Assembly (NCBI RefSeq): GCF_947172395.1
Contig: NC_069102.1
Location: 7,346,442 to 7,410,441 of the forward strand
DNA: 64,000 bases
Origin: Bicyclus anynana
Lineage: Eukaryota; Arthropoda; Insecta; Lepidoptera; Nymphalidae
Direction: 5' to 3'
Below, in pieces: positions 29,965 to 40,662 of the stretch (positions are counted from its first letter, which is position 1; each line of letters opens with the position of its first letter). Under the pieces are notes generated by a model. That model was not told the DNA's origin, searched no databases, and saw only the letters and a program-made list of their open reading frames with translations. Made by a program: the position numbers and the translations under genes.

Positions 29965-30115
29965 AATGTATGTCATCATCATCAATCATCTATATCAACC
30001 CATATTCAGCTCACTGCTGAGCTCGAATGAGAAGGGTTTTGCCCAATAGTCAACCACGCTGGCCCAATGCGTATTTGCAGACTTAACAAAAGTAGAGAAT
30101 TAAGAAAATTCTCAG
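29965..30115 (-). mobile_element. SINE-1 3' part, facing the previous copy
   Basis: Minus strand GAATTTTCTTAATTCTC, GGGCCAGCGTGGTTGACTA and AATATGGGTTGATATAGATG. Together with 29832 it forms a tail-to-tail SINE-1 pair. Confidence 0.7.
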
Positions 30116-30554
30116 GTAGTAGTAAAATATATGTATTTATAGTAGTCGTACTTAACTGTAGAAAAATAGAACTAGGTATGCTAACAGAAAGAGGGCTATT
30201 TCCAAAATTTATTGGGCGCATCTGTCTTTGGTATGGTACGGGCAGAATATAAACGATCGTTTACGAAATCGATGGGCTTCGGAGAAGGTAATTTACTTTT
30301 TCTATATTTACAAAATGCAAAATCTGTCTGTCGGGATTCTTTAATCTTTACGTAATCTGAATAATAGTTAAACAAATGTTTAAATATGTGCGCAGGCAAG
30401 ATTGTATTCCTAAATAACTTTGCCCCACTATTTTACCCGCGTAGATTTTGGAAAATAATCCTTTAATCTATTTGTGCCAAATTTTATGCAGATTTATTTA
30501 TCTGCCATTGAATAATATAAAAACATCCATTTACTCATACTTTCGTATATATCA
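30116..30554. other. No gene seen
   Basis: Nothing recognised. Confidence 0.35.
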
Positions 30555-30745
30555 CTAGCTGACGTTAGTAGGCGTTCCAGATCCCGTAAGAACACGGAGA
30601 TAATATATAGCCTATAGCCTTCCTCGATAAATGGGCTATCTAACACTGAAAGAATTTTTCAAATCGGACCATTAGTTCCTAAGATTAGCGCGTTCAATTA
30701 AAAAAAAAAAAAACAAATTCTTCAGCTTTATAATATTAGTATAGA
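30555..30745 (-). mobile_element. Non-autonomous Helitron
   Basis: CTAG (30555) to ATAATATTAGTATAGA, with AGCCTTCCTCGATAAATGGG and AATCGGACCATTAGTTCCT. The 3' hairpin is damaged (GACGTTAGTAGGCG instead of the CCGCGCGG palindrome). Very close to the 63614 copy. Confidence 0.75.
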
Positions 30746-31114
30746 TTCAATCTAATTACAAAAGTACGTTTAATATCTATTTCATTACAACAAAAACACC
30801 ATAAATATATAAGGTACTGATACGAACAGGCTTTATGCTTGCTCGTTTTAAAAAAATCAATATGGCGGACGTTTGAGAGACGTCCATAACGTTCAATGCC
30901 TTTGTTTGACACGTAAAAGCGTTATTGGAATTTTAATTCTTTTGAGAAATATTTAGAAACACTCCTTATTTGGAAGTTTTTAAAACTGTTTTTTTTTGAA
31001 ATCGTGGATTCAGGACATCCAGGGCTAATGTACAGAAGTGGGATCTAAATTCTACTAGCCATAAATTAGTAGTTATGACGCAGCTGGAAAACTGGGAAAT
31101 GACCACAAAACGGC
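30746..31114. other. No gene seen
   Basis: Possibly worn N-terminal mariner DNA near 31020-31114, but I cannot align it. The 139-codon minus ORF at 30966-31385 crosses the mariner relic and the RTE fragment and is a shadow. Confidence 0.35.
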
Positions 31115-31930
31115 GTTTTGGCGCGTTTGAAACAATTTGGGTACACAAATAAGCTCGATATTTGGGAGCCTCTGTTCTCACTGACAGAAACCTAATTAAC
31201 CGTGTACTCATTTGTGATTCGTTATTACGACGTAATGAAGCACTATGCCTGCATCCAGCGAATTGCAGGGACTCGCTGGATGCAGGCGGCTCAGAATCGT
31301 GATGTTCGGAAGTCCCTACAAAAAGCCTGCAGTGGACGTCCTTCGGCTGATATGATGATGATACTGATGAACGAAGCCGAATCATTTTTGAAGAAAAGAA
31401 AATTGGATAAGAATTGCTGATAAAAACTGGATCACGTACGACAAGAATATGGGAAGAAGATCGTGGTCAAAGGCTGCTCAGGCTACATAGACTGTGGCGA
31501 TACGCGGGCTAACTCGCAACAAGGTGATACTGTGTGTATGGTGGGGTTGGAATAACATTATTAATCATGAGCTGTTACCGCCAGGCCGGACCATCGATTC
31601 TTAACTGTACTGCGAACAACTGATGTCATTAAAGCAACATATTTCTCACCATGATAACGCTATACCTCACACATTTTTAGCCACTCAGCAAAAATTACGA
31701 GAGTTTGGCTGGGAGGTGCTAATGCGTCCGCCGTATAGTCCTGACCTTCGGTCTCTGCAGAATTCCTTAGGCAGTGACAGGTGAACATTCCGAGAGCATT
31801 GCCAAAACCACATGTCGCAGTTTTTTGATAAGCCCCAAAATTTTTATAGCAACAAAATGGCACCTACATACTTTAGTAAAATGTAACTAAACTTTATAAA
31901 AAAAAACCTTTTAAAATTTTATATTAAAAT
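31115..31930 (+). pseudogene. mariner transposase relic split by an RTE insertion
   Basis: Left part (to about 31250) gives NLINRVLICDSLLRRNEA. The right part (from about 31369) gives NEAESFLKKRKLDKNC, ADKNWITYDKNMGRRSWSKA, LTRNKVILCVWWGWNNIINH, ELLPPGRTID, HHDNAIPH, LATQQKLREFGWEVLMRPPY, SPDL and SQFFDKPQNFYSNKM. These are mariner-family catalytic-domain blocks in order: D in the DEKW-like block, D in HDNA, and the PYSPDL block without the last Asp. Stops and frameshifts separate them. The N-terminal DNA-binding half is not recognised. Confidence 0.8.
31255..31368 (+). mobile_element. RTE LINE 3' end inserted in the mariner relic
   Basis: GGACTCGCTGGATGCAGGCG, GAAGTCCCTACAAAAAGCC, GTCCTTCGGCTGATATGATG plus a short GATGATACTGAT tail. 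The flanks AATGAAGC (left) and AACGAAGC (right) look like the target duplication with one change. Confidence 0.75.
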
Positions 31931-32412
31931 GCGAAGAAACTTTATCCCTAACCTTATCAGACCCACCAGAGGTGAGTCCAAGCTTCCGCCCTTCTAACAG
32001 CGAACCTCACTCCTAATACAAATTCCCCTACCCCAGTTTGCTCTTACATCATCATTCTCAATCAACCCTGGTCTCCAATCGAGGCCTGGTCCTTCGCGCT
32101 ACCCTGCCACATCACACGAGCAATGAGTTGGTTATTAACTAGTTGATGATAGACAGGAATTTTAAAAGTCCAAAATAAAAGCACTGACAAATCACTTCGG
32201 CATGTAAAAATTTTGACTAAAACAGAACAATAGACGCTTTAGAGTCGATGAAGCTAAGTCTTATACAAAGACTTGAGAGATTCAAGGACTTCTTTGATGT
32301 CGTGATCGAAGTGTGATAAAGTGACAATGTTAGGCCGATATCCACCTGCTCTTCCAAATAAATAATAGTCCTGCTATTAATAGCAAGATTATTAAATTTA
32401 ATGAATAAACAA
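31931..32412. other. No gene seen
   Basis: Nothing recognised. Confidence 0.35.
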
Positions 32413-32590
32413 TCCTACCAATATTATAAACGCGAAAGTTTGTATGGATGTTTGTTACTCTTTAACGTCGCTACTACTGAAGATTTTACTCTGGATTAAC
32501 ACAAAGAATACTACTTTTCACCCCTGAAAATCCATGTTTCCCGCGGGATTTGTGAAAAACTTTATTCCACGCGGAAAAATTTGTTGATCC
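32413..32590 (+). mobile_element. Helitron, 3'-truncated
   Basis: TCCTACCAATATTATAAACG, TTTACTCTGGATTAACACA, ATCCATGTTTCCCGCGGGAT, TTCCACGCGG. It stops before the CTAG end. Confidence 0.65.
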
Positions 32591-32699
32591 GTGTAGGCAA
32601 ACTGTCTTCTGAAGTTAAGTTGAATTAGTCTAGTTCCTAATGCTCGATGCTTACTAGGAGTCTATTTTTAAAATAATACAGATAATGACACAGATTAAG

Positions 32700-33010
32700 G
32701 ATAGTATACTCCGATCTGGACCTTTTCCTCCGAATCTGAAGGGCGTGGGTTCGAATCCGGTCCGAGGCATGCACCTACAACTTTTCAGTTATGTGCATTT
32801 TAAGAAATTAAATATCACGTGTCCCAAACGATGAAGGGAAACATCGTGAAGAAACCTGCCTGAATTTTCTTAATTCTATGCGTGTGTGAAGTCTGCCTAT
32901 CTGCATTGGGCCAGCATGGTGGACTATTGGACTAACCCCTCTAATTTTGAGAGGAGTCTCGAGCTTAGTAGTGAGCTGAATATGGGTTGAAAATGATGAT
33001 GACGATGACT
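32700..33010 (+). mobile_element. SINE-1
   Basis: B box GGGTTCGAATCC, GGCATGCACCTACAACTTTT, GGGCCAGCATGGTGGACTA and the GGGTTGAAAATGATGATGAC tail. The A box is eroded. Confidence 0.8.
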
Positions 33011-33109
33011 CCGATATAGACCAATTTTTAATCCAAGGGTAGATCATACTCTACTCGCGGACTGGATTGGCGGAATTCACTCATCTTAGCAGCGGCGGCC
33101 AGACAAATA

Positions 33110-33290
33110 ACTTGTTCTCTGAGGTATGAGTTTGTGTGTATGTTACGCTTTCACGGCTATACCGCTGAACCCATATTAAAAATCGTTTCACCAATGAAAA
33201 GGAGCATTGTCGGCAAGTAACATGGCTTTATTCTAACCCGTGTTCCCACGGAAATGGGACAGTGAAACCGCGGAGCGTCCGCTAAAGAAT
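33110..33290 (+). mobile_element. Helitron-like fragment
   Basis: GCTTTCACGGCTATACCGCT, AATCGTTTCACCAATGAAAA, GGCAAGTAACATGGCTTTAT, AACCGCGGAGCGTCCGCTAA. It has the 3' hairpin and a CTAA end. Confidence 0.55.
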
Positions 33291-33544
33291 ATAAATCATA
33301 AGCAAGCGAAGTCACGCGTCATCGGGATTATCACAAATCAGCGAAGCTCAGGATACCGAACACGGTTTTATGGCTCACAGCCGAGAAAAAGCGAAGACTT
33401 GAAGGAAATCTAGATTGAGTTTTATTACTTTCGGGACGTTTTATGGAGAGGCCTTCAACATCATTGTCACGTACGAGATTTACAGGTTGAGTCGTTGAGC
33501 TCATATCTCAGTGGATACTTAACTATTTACTATAATTATTTGTG

Positions 33545-33748
33545 ACATAGTGGCTAGTTGTCACTCTACCGGCAAAGATGTACCGCCAAGCGATTTAGCC
33601 TTCCAGTAGGTACGATGTCGTGTATAGATACCAAAAGGGGTACTGATTTTCATCTCCTCCTAACAAATTTGCCTGCTTCCATTTTAGATTGCATCATCAT
33701 TTACCATCAGGTGAGATTGTAATTAAGAGTTAACTTTAGAAAAAAGAA
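33545..33748 (+). mobile_element. SINE-2, 5'-truncated
   Basis: TACCGCCAAGCGATTTAGCC, GATTGCATCATCATTTACCA and a worn tail hairpin and poly-A. Confidence 0.75.
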
Positions 33749-34774
33749 TTGTGACAAAGGAACTGTAGGAATTATACGAGAATCTAATTCGAACTTAATT
33801 GGCAGTGGACACTTTATGCGGGATAAAAATGGGCCTTCACTATTTTGGTCTTTAATATCGATCTATTGATGTGGACAACAAAGTGTCATCAACATACTAT
33901 ATGATATCCAACGTAAGCACCGGATGACATCTTTAATTTGTATCATAGTATGTGGATGACATTTGTCAATCGATTTGTTTTTTGTTTTGATGGGTTCATA
34001 GTAAAGACCAAAATAGGGAATAGGCCAACTAGGATCTTTATTTTGGTACCGCGGGGATCTCTTTCTGAGATACTCGACTTACTGGGGGAGAAGACGGAGA
34101 AAGATGGGAGGATGGCCTCAGCCAGACAGTACGTACTTGGAGATGGAAGTCAAATGGAAGGCTTAGAACTATAACGTCCATTTTAAGGCCAGAGTTGAGA
34201 AATTGGTGGCTTAACGAGCATTGCAGTTAAGCCGTCGTCCTTATTATTGACATTTGATAGTGATTGCTAGAGTTTTCATGCTTAGCCCACTAGCCCACAT
34301 TGGAATACGAGTTGTATATGCTATCTCTTAAGGTGAAAGGGTGGCCTGGTACTTCAGTTGGCTATCTAAACAGGCAGATAACATTAGAGCAAAGTGAATC
34401 TCCAATTTCCCCTCTCTTCTTTGAAAAGAGAATATAATCGTCTGTTACTAATAACATACCTCTTACATTATAATAAAGTATATTTATAATCGATATTGGT
34501 TTCTATAACTTACACTAATAACAATATCTCTGTAAACACAAGACGAGCAATATCTGTTATTAGTGATACAATATCTATTAAAGTTTATATTGAAACAATG
34601 TAAGCCGTAATTTACTGTAATTGTTTATATTAAAAGCGCTTTGGTAGTTTGCATGTTTGGATATTGGCGGAATGTAGGCGTATATCGAAATAGTTTTCCG
34701 TATTAACTGCCAAATATATGGAAATACCGATAGACCCAGAGCATGCGATAACCAGACGTACCATCATCATCATA
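33749..34774. other. No recognised gene in about 1 kb
   Basis: The 78-codon plus ORF at 33938-34174 ends in a hydrophilic stretch (LSEILDLLGEKTEKDGRM) that I cannot assign. No splice or promoter support. The rest is AT-rich. Confidence 0.35.
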
Positions 34775-34962
34775 TGTTTTTTTATTCTTTACAAGCTAAC
34801 CCTTGACTAAAATCTCACCTGATGGTAAGTGATGATGCAATTTAAGATGGAACCGGCCTAACTTTCGGTAAGTAAGTAAGTCGCTTGGCACTACGTCTTT
34901 GTTTTTGTAGGGTGGTAACTAGCCACGGCCGAATCATCACACCAGCCAACGTCACGTCACAA
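34775..34962 (-). mobile_element. SINE-2, internally damaged
   Basis: Minus strand GGCCGTGGCTAGTTACCACC, CTTACCATCAGGTGAGATTT and the tail hairpin. The block between AGCGACTT and CGGTTCC is replaced by TAAG repeats. Confidence 0.75.
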
Positions 34963-35117
34963 CGTCGTTTTTGCTACAATGTAAGTATGGTAGCTAAATA
35001 AGGAGCTTGAACGGGCTTTGGAAGGTAGCAAATTTTAAAAGTGCATTGCCTCAATTGTCAATTTATAAACCTTTTTTTATATTTTCACTGGATATTATGA
35101 GGAATCATGTATTACTT

Positions 35118-35308
35118 AGCTTTGTGGCCATTTGTCGAATATAATCGGTAAAGATTTTTCGAAGAAAACTCAAAGGTATTTAACAGAGGGTTTCCACGTA
35201 TCTAACGGTCTGGCGACTGGAGACATGGCTTATTATGATATTTTACAGAAATATCCAAGAATGACGTTTTCTAAGGACAATTTGAGGAGCAATGAAATTT
35301 ATGTATAG
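35118..35308 (+). other. Possible orphan coding exon, about 62 codons
   Basis: After an in-frame TAG whose AG could serve as a splice acceptor (ATTACTTAG|CTTTG), the frame reads LCGHLSNIIGKDFSKKTQRY, LTEGFHVSNGLATGDMAYYD and ILQKYPRMTFSKDNLRSNEI, then a TAG next to a GTATAG/GTACAG donor-like sequence. The composition looks protein-like and unlike the transposon shadows, but no start codon or domain is recognised. Confidence 0.3.
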
Positions 35309-35386
35309 GTACAGTGAACGCTATTTCTCTCGAATTCAAATACAAAACTATTAATACATATCTATTTATATAAAAATGAATCCATA

Positions 35387-35548
35387 CAGCGCAGTGTTGG
35401 TCGACTCCCCATCAGGTGGACTGACGACATCAAGCGAGTCGCAGGGATTCGCTGGATGCACGTGGCAGTACCGTGATGTTTGGAAGTTCATACAAAAGGC
35501 CTATGTCCTGCAGTGGACGTCCGTCGGCTGATATGATGATGATGATGA
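35387..35548 (+). mobile_element. RTE LINE 3' end with perfect target duplication
   Basis: GCGCAGTGTTGGTCGACTCC, CATCAAGCGAGTCGCAGGGA, TGGACGTCCGTCGGCTGATA and (GAT)n. The flanks TGAATCCATA at 35377-35386 and 35549-35558 are identical 10-bp duplications. It landed in a Helitron-like sequence (CATCACGCCTGAACGGCTGG follows). Confidence 0.85.
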
Positions 35549-35654
35549 TGAATCCATATATCCCTTGGTCACGCCATCACGCCTGAACGGCTGGGTCGCT
35601 TTCACTATTTTTTTTTTTTGATGTGTTTGTTATTGTCTGGTGAAGGTTTTTATG

Positions 35655-35765
35655 ACCAGGTTCTTATCAGCAGAACCTGCCTTCCGGACCGGTGGTAGAA
35701 TCTTTATAAATAGTCAACTGACGTTTCAAAAGTGCTTGAAACGTCAGTTCACTTAAAATAAATGA
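35655..35765 (+). repeat. Dispersed repeat, inverted partner at 37185-37300
   Basis: TTATCAGCAGAACCTGCCTT, CCGGACCGGTGGTAGAATCT and TTATAAATAGTCAACTGACG correspond to the reverse complement at 37185-37300. The right end has its own hairpin, CTGACGTTTCAA/TTGAAACGTCAG. Confidence 0.75.
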
Positions 35766-36015
35766 AGGTAAGGTAGGTGTTGAAAGTTCAACGCCTTACT
35801 TCATAAAATATGTACAGGATTGAGCAAACAAATTTACATAAAGGTCTCAGGACGAATGACAGCTCTATAACGGTTGTACATTCGTAACAGTTGATTCAAT
35901 CACTAAAGTTACATTAGATCTATTCAACAGGCTTCAGGATACACTTTAAAATTTACATATCATCTTAGTCTTGAAAAGTCAAATTACGAATATACGTTAT
36001 CCTCCTCCTTCTCCT

Positions 36016-36200
36016 TTTTCTTTAATTCTTTACAAGTTAGCCCTTGACTACAATCTCACCTGATGGTAAGTGATGATGCAATCTAAGATGGAATCGGACT
36101 AACTTGTTAGGAGGAGGATGAAATCCACACCCCTTTCGGTTTCTACACGACGTCGTACCGGAACGCTAAATCGCTTGGCGGTACGTCTTTGTCGGTACGT
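36016..36200 (-). mobile_element. SINE-2, 5'-truncated
   Basis: Minus strand TACCGCCAAGCGATTTAGCG, GGAACGACGTCG-type block, GGTGTGGATTTCATCCTCC and the tail hairpin and poly-A. The ORF at 36118 is a shadow. Confidence 0.8.
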
Positions 36201-36389
36201 CTTTGTCCTTGCGTCGTATTCCGCATTACTGAGGGTCGTGACCCTTAACACAAGCTTGCCTCTTCACGATGTCGCGCCATGTGGCTCGGCTTTTCGCGAT
36301 TTGCAGAACCTCGTGTACCTTGGTGTCGAGAGTGGCGCGGATTTGGCTTTTCTGACTAACGCATCGGGCTACGACTACGTAGTGTATAA

Positions 36390-36595
36390 TCTATACTAAT
36401 ATTATATAGCTATAGAGTTTGTTTGTTTGGTTGAATGCGCTAATCTCAGGAACTACTGGTCCGACTTGAAAAATTCCGTAAGTGTTAGATAGCCCATTTA
36501 TCGAGGAAGGTTATAAGCTACAATATTATCTCCTTATTCGACAGGAACGGGAACCATGCGGGTGAAACCGCGCGGTGTCAGCTAATATACATTAT
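36390..36595 (+). mobile_element. Non-autonomous Helitron with CTAA end
   Basis: A|TCTATACTAATATTATATAG to GGTGTCAGCTAA|T with ACCGCGCGGT in the 3' hairpin. Body as in the 27498 copy. Confidence 0.75.
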
Positions 36596-37184
36596 ATACA
36601 TGATATATTTCAATATACTAACACAAATGTTCAACTTCGTCTGGTTCAAGACAAGGTCACGATATTTAAAATACAATATCGATGTTTACTGCTGGATTTG
36701 TGAAAAAAATTTATTAACAAAAAAGCAGATGACGTTGCTGGTGTCCGCTAGTTCAATTTCTTTATACAACAATCTATTAATAGGTTGGTATTAATATTAT
36801 TAACTTGTATATTATGTACTTACTTAACTGTATCAAAAAGAATTGTTAAAGGTGTGATTTTATGAAAAAAAAAACACCAATTGAATCAAAACATGTATAC
36901 AGGTAGGAATTGTTGGAACATACCTTGATTGAATTGATAGTAGGGTCTACTACACCCGTTTTTAAGTTCCCTGGAGACCGACCTTTATGGAAATTTGTTT
37001 TCTCGATTCCGTATATGTTACGTTGCGTTAGCTCCATTAGGCGATACTTTTATATATTGAACAGAACACACGTTCCGTACTTTCTATAAGAAGAGCTTTT
37101 CTGAGTAAAGCTGTTTTTTTTAAAAGACTCTTTGCCATTATAGTTTTTTATGGTTCCACTGCATCCGTTCAAAATTCAAACTTA
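36596..37184. other. No gene seen
   Basis: AT-rich. 36715-36755 (ACGTTGCTGGTGTCCGCTAG) looks like a Helitron 3' end without a body. Confidence 0.4.
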
Positions 37185-37300
37185 ATTTATTTCAAGTAAG
37201 TATACAAGCACTTTTGAAACGTCAGATGACTATTTGTAAAGATTCTACCATCGGTTCGGAAGGCAGGTTCTGCTAAGAGCCAGCAAGAAAATCAACAGTT
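37185..37300 (-). repeat. Dispersed repeat, inverted partner of 35655-35765
   Basis: GCACTTTTGAAACGTCAGAT, GATTCTACCATCGGTTCGGA and AGGCAGGTTCTGCTAAGAGC. Confidence 0.75.
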
Positions 37301-37340
37301 GCTATTAAAAAAAAACATACAGTATTATAATTTATAGTTG

Positions 37341-37541
37341 ACAAGCGGACACCCGCGACACCACGACCACAAATCCCGCGGGAACCATGGATTTTTCTGG
37401 TGTTGTGTTAATTCAGAGTAAAATCTATTTCCATTCCAAATTTCAGCCAAATCGCTTCAGTAGCCGCAGCGTAAAAGAGGAACAAATATACTTACACACT
37501 TACACATAAACTTTCGCCTTTATAATATTAGTGTGATAGTG
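37341..37541 (-). mobile_element. Helitron, 3' end damaged
   Basis: ATCCCGCGGGAACCATGGAT, TTAATTCAGAGTAAAATCTA, TATAATATTAGTGTGAT. The CTAG end reads CAAG. Confidence 0.65.
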
Positions 37542-37899
37542 TGAGGATGATGATGATGAATGTTGACCAATATTCTAGTTTTCCTCAAAGTAGTCAAAAG
37601 ACCATGTTGGTAGTGGATACGACACGTGCTGCGGACGGGGATCGAACCCATGATCTCTAGTTGTGAGTGCGGCTCCTTTAGCGTGAAACTATTGTGGTAT
37701 GAAATGTTAATTTTAAAGGCTTTCTTAAATTCTTTTATTAGATAGCTAAATTTTACTTTTTTTTATTTTTCGTTGTCCCGCTAGCTTTTCCGTAGAAATC
37801 TATTATTTCGTGGGTTAGCACAAAGAGTTTTCTTTCGAGAAAAGCTCTTTAAAATCCGCTTACGCCTGTTGTACATTATCGTATAGAGATATTGTTCAT
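37542..37899. other. No gene seen
   Basis: 37620-37690 (CGGGGATCGAACCCATGATC) has a B-box-like motif on the minus strand, possibly a worn SINE. Confidence 0.35.
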
Positions 37900-38025
37900 A
37901 ATCACTTTTTTTATGCAATATAGGCTTGTGTTTGACTACAATTAAGCCTGATGGTAAGCATTAATGCGGTCTAAGTTGGAGCGCGCTTACCTAGAAGATG
38001 CCTCTACTCTAGCTTTGAAGGTGCT
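37900..38025 (-). mobile_element. CR1/Jockey-like LINE 3' end
   Basis: AAGCCTGATGGTAAGCATTA, GAGCGCGCTTACCTAGAAGA. Same 3' UTR as 18110. Confidence 0.65.
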
Positions 38026-38033
38026 CTAGGAAT

Positions 38034-38400
38034 TTCCTTTGTTATACTTGCTTTCCAGTTTTTCAAATTATGAATTGAATTTTCCTCCTAATGATTGGAT
38101 AAGGAAAAGGAAAGTATTTTAAAAACCAAAGCCAAGCTCAGCTCGAAAAATTTCACTTCATTTTTAATCAAAAATGATTATTTTTAATAAAAAATTTGTG
38201 CAAAACATAAACTTTTTGTAATAATTATTTATAGAAAATATACGGTTTTGTGTTCTAAAAAATCACATTTGTTATTCTTGCCATCCACTTTTTCGTATTA
38301 TGGATTGAATTTTACTCCCAATGACTGGAAAAGGAAAGTATTTATAAACCAAAACCAAGATCCTTTAAGCCCGAAAAATTCCACTACTGGTAATTAAAAA
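38034..38400. repeat. Two diverged copies of a 130-bp unit, 235 bp apart
   Basis: ATGAATTGAATTTTCCTCCT, AATGATTGG, GGAAAGTATTTTAAAAACCA near 38070-38130 versus ATGGATTGAATTTTACTCCC, AATGACTGG, GGAAAGTATTTATAAACCA near 38300-38360. Confidence 0.75.
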
Positions 38401-38566
38401 GATGAAACAGTTGTTATTTGATTAGAAAAATATGTTAGGTTCTGTTAGAGATGACCACATATCCCAACGTCACTCCTACGTAAATTTGGAAGTAAGATAA
38501 ATTAATTAAGTTACCTATTTTAATTATTTAAAGATTCATGATTTATTAAATTATTAGATGTAATGG

Positions 38567-38762
38567 CTAACGGCCGTTTTCAATAACCTATCTATCCGCC
38601 ATTTCGCTTACTAAAGTTAAGAAAATCTATCTTTCTGTTCTTATCTGCTTCTCAATAACCTACTAACAGATTGTTTGACTATGTAAAGATAGTTTGACTG
38701 TTACTGATAATCGAGGATAGCCATCTATCCGTAATCTTGGGTAGGTTGTTGAAAACGGCCGT
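38567..38762. mobile_element. MITE with ACGGCCGTTTTCAA ends
   Basis: Left ACGGCCGTTTTCAATAACCT, right GGTAGGTTGTTGAAAACGGC, CGT: inverted repeats of about 22 bp with one mismatch. About 195 bp. The target duplication is not resolved. Confidence 0.75.
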
Positions 38763-38954
38763 AAGTTTGCTGTAATTAACCAATAACGTTGAAACAGAGA
38801 AACGTTGACAAATTAAAGCAGAGTGGTAGTGTCGTAGTCGGTCGACGAAATGGAGGGAAATGGTGGAAGGAAGGAAAAGGTCTACGTGAACAAATTCAAA
38901 TGGTCACGTAGCATTATGCTGAGCTGGGGCCATTTTATAGGTTATGCCACACAT

Positions 38955-39060
38955 CGCAGGGTATTCTCCTAGATGTCCTGGTGTACTGGAGATATTGTGA
39001 TGTGTAGCGTAATTTCAAAATAAACGCATTTTTCTTATTTTCTTTTCTTACAAAAGAGAA
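38955..39060 (+). repeat. Dispersed 3'-end repeat shared with 49563-49645
   Basis: ATTGTGATGTGTAGCGTAAT, AATAAACGCATTTTTCTT versus ATTGTGATGTGTGGCGTAAT, AATAAAGATATTTTCTTTC. Looks like the 3' UTR and tail of a retroelement. Confidence 0.5.
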
Positions 39061-39475
39061 ATCGGTGTGTGTTTTTAGTCCCGCCTTTAACTGAATTGAA
39101 TTGAAACATTAACCAGCGTTATCATACTAAGTGCCAGTAACTTTGCGGTAGTTTCACGGAGCATGCTCTTAGAACGAGTTCGAAACTCGTTAGTTGGCTA
39201 CTTTGAAGCGAGCACGATAAAAATAATATCTTAACTTTACACAACTTGGGTTCGAGTTGCTAACTATGTAAAAAAGATGCTCGAGTCATGCTAATGTTTT
39301 GTGAAATCATTATTGTTTCTAACATTTATATTATCTTCTTAGTATATAAATAGGAAAGGTCATTCATTACGAAATCTCGAAAACAGCTTGATGTACAAAG
39401 CTGAAATTTGGCAGGTATAGTTAGTTTATAGTTAATAGGTATCCACCAAGAACAGATTTTTCGATGTCATCACAA
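39061..39475. other. No gene seen
   Basis: 39370-39420 (AAACAGCTTGATGTACAAAG, CTGAAATTTGGCAGG) looks like part of a Helitron body. Confidence 0.4.
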
Positions 39476-39552
39476 TCATCATCATATCAGCCGATGGACG
39501 TCCACATCACGATACTGAGCCACCTGCTTCCAGCGAATCCCTGCGATTCGCT
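39476..39552 (-). mobile_element. RTE LINE 3' scrap
   Basis: TCATCATCATATCAGCCGAT, ACGATACTGAGCCACCTGC, CAGCGAATCCCTGCGATTCG. A small internal deletion follows GACGTCCAC. Confidence 0.75.
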
Positions 39553-39994
39553 TAAAAAAAATATTTTGCCCTCCAATTAAAATTTTCAAAATATCTTCAA
39601 TGTACTCAATGTACAGAATTTGACCTGTTACGGTTGGTTTCATTTTAAGTATAGATAAAAATTCTCACACATTCTTAAATGATACGTAGCCCAGTCAAAA
39701 AAGAACTGTAGTGTTTTTGCCAAAAGGCTTGTATAACAAATTCTAACCTAAATAACAATTTCTCTTAGGTGTTTGTGGTAACAACTGAGTCGACTAACGT
39801 GTTCAAAACACGGATGAATGGCTAAAGTCAAATTTGAATACCCTAAATTTGGCACCCGTCCAACAACAGTACACTTAAACGGTGATTAATTGAATTACTA
39901 CTATCCGCGAAATAGCAACAAATAAAAGCAAATACGGTACGTGATAAAAATATTATAATGAATAAGTAATAAGATAATGTAAATACTAATTTAA

Positions 39995-40125
39995 TACTTT
40001 AGTACGAAACACGGCTAGAACTCATGTGAGTCAGAATATCACCGACTAGTTTCGAACCCACACAGAGTCCTTAATCATGAGCTGATTCTTACAACGCGGC
40101 ACGATCCAGGCTCAAATTCTAAAAT
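39995..40125. repeat. Dispersed repeat shared with 1064-1190
   Basis: GAAACACGGCTAGAACTC, ACTAGTTTCGAACCCACAC, ATGAGCTGATTCTTACAACG, CGGCACGATCC. Confidence 0.65.
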
Positions 40126-40662
40126 AGAAATGAAAGTGGAATTTGTAGAGTTCGTCGGTTTTGTGTGACGTTTTCTTGTTTAATAACAAAGAGTCAATTG
40201 GTATTAATTACATTTTATTATGAACTTTCGCAAAGTTACGCCTGCGACCTAGTGATAAAATTAGTTTCTAAATAAATGAAAGCTGGCGACGATATACTAT
40301 TTTCGAAGTCTAACTTCTTCGACTTCAAAAAAATAACAAGATGAAGTCGAAATTCATCCAGTTGTAGTCTTGTGTGAACGATGCTTTAGACTATTGACTT
40401 GCGCCTTCTTAGCGAAACTAAAGTTCAAATAAGGAGGAAAATAATTTATTTAGGTACATTTTTGCAAAGTTTTAGTCATAAATCTTGGTTATCAAACTAG
40501 CATGGTTGTTGACAAAACAGTAATTTTAGCACGAGTCATAAAATACGTGAAAAACAAAACTTTTTTTAATATAATTATTATTTACAAGAACCAAATTTGT
40601 TTTTGCAATATTTTATACATTAGTTTTTATATTAAATGGTAAATAGATATCTTAGATTGGGT
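40126..40662. other. No gene seen
   Basis: AT-rich DNA upstream of the transposase relic. Confidence 0.35.

Noticed and set aside
30966..31385. 139-codon minus ORF
   Set aside because: It runs antisense through a mariner relic and a nested RTE fragment.
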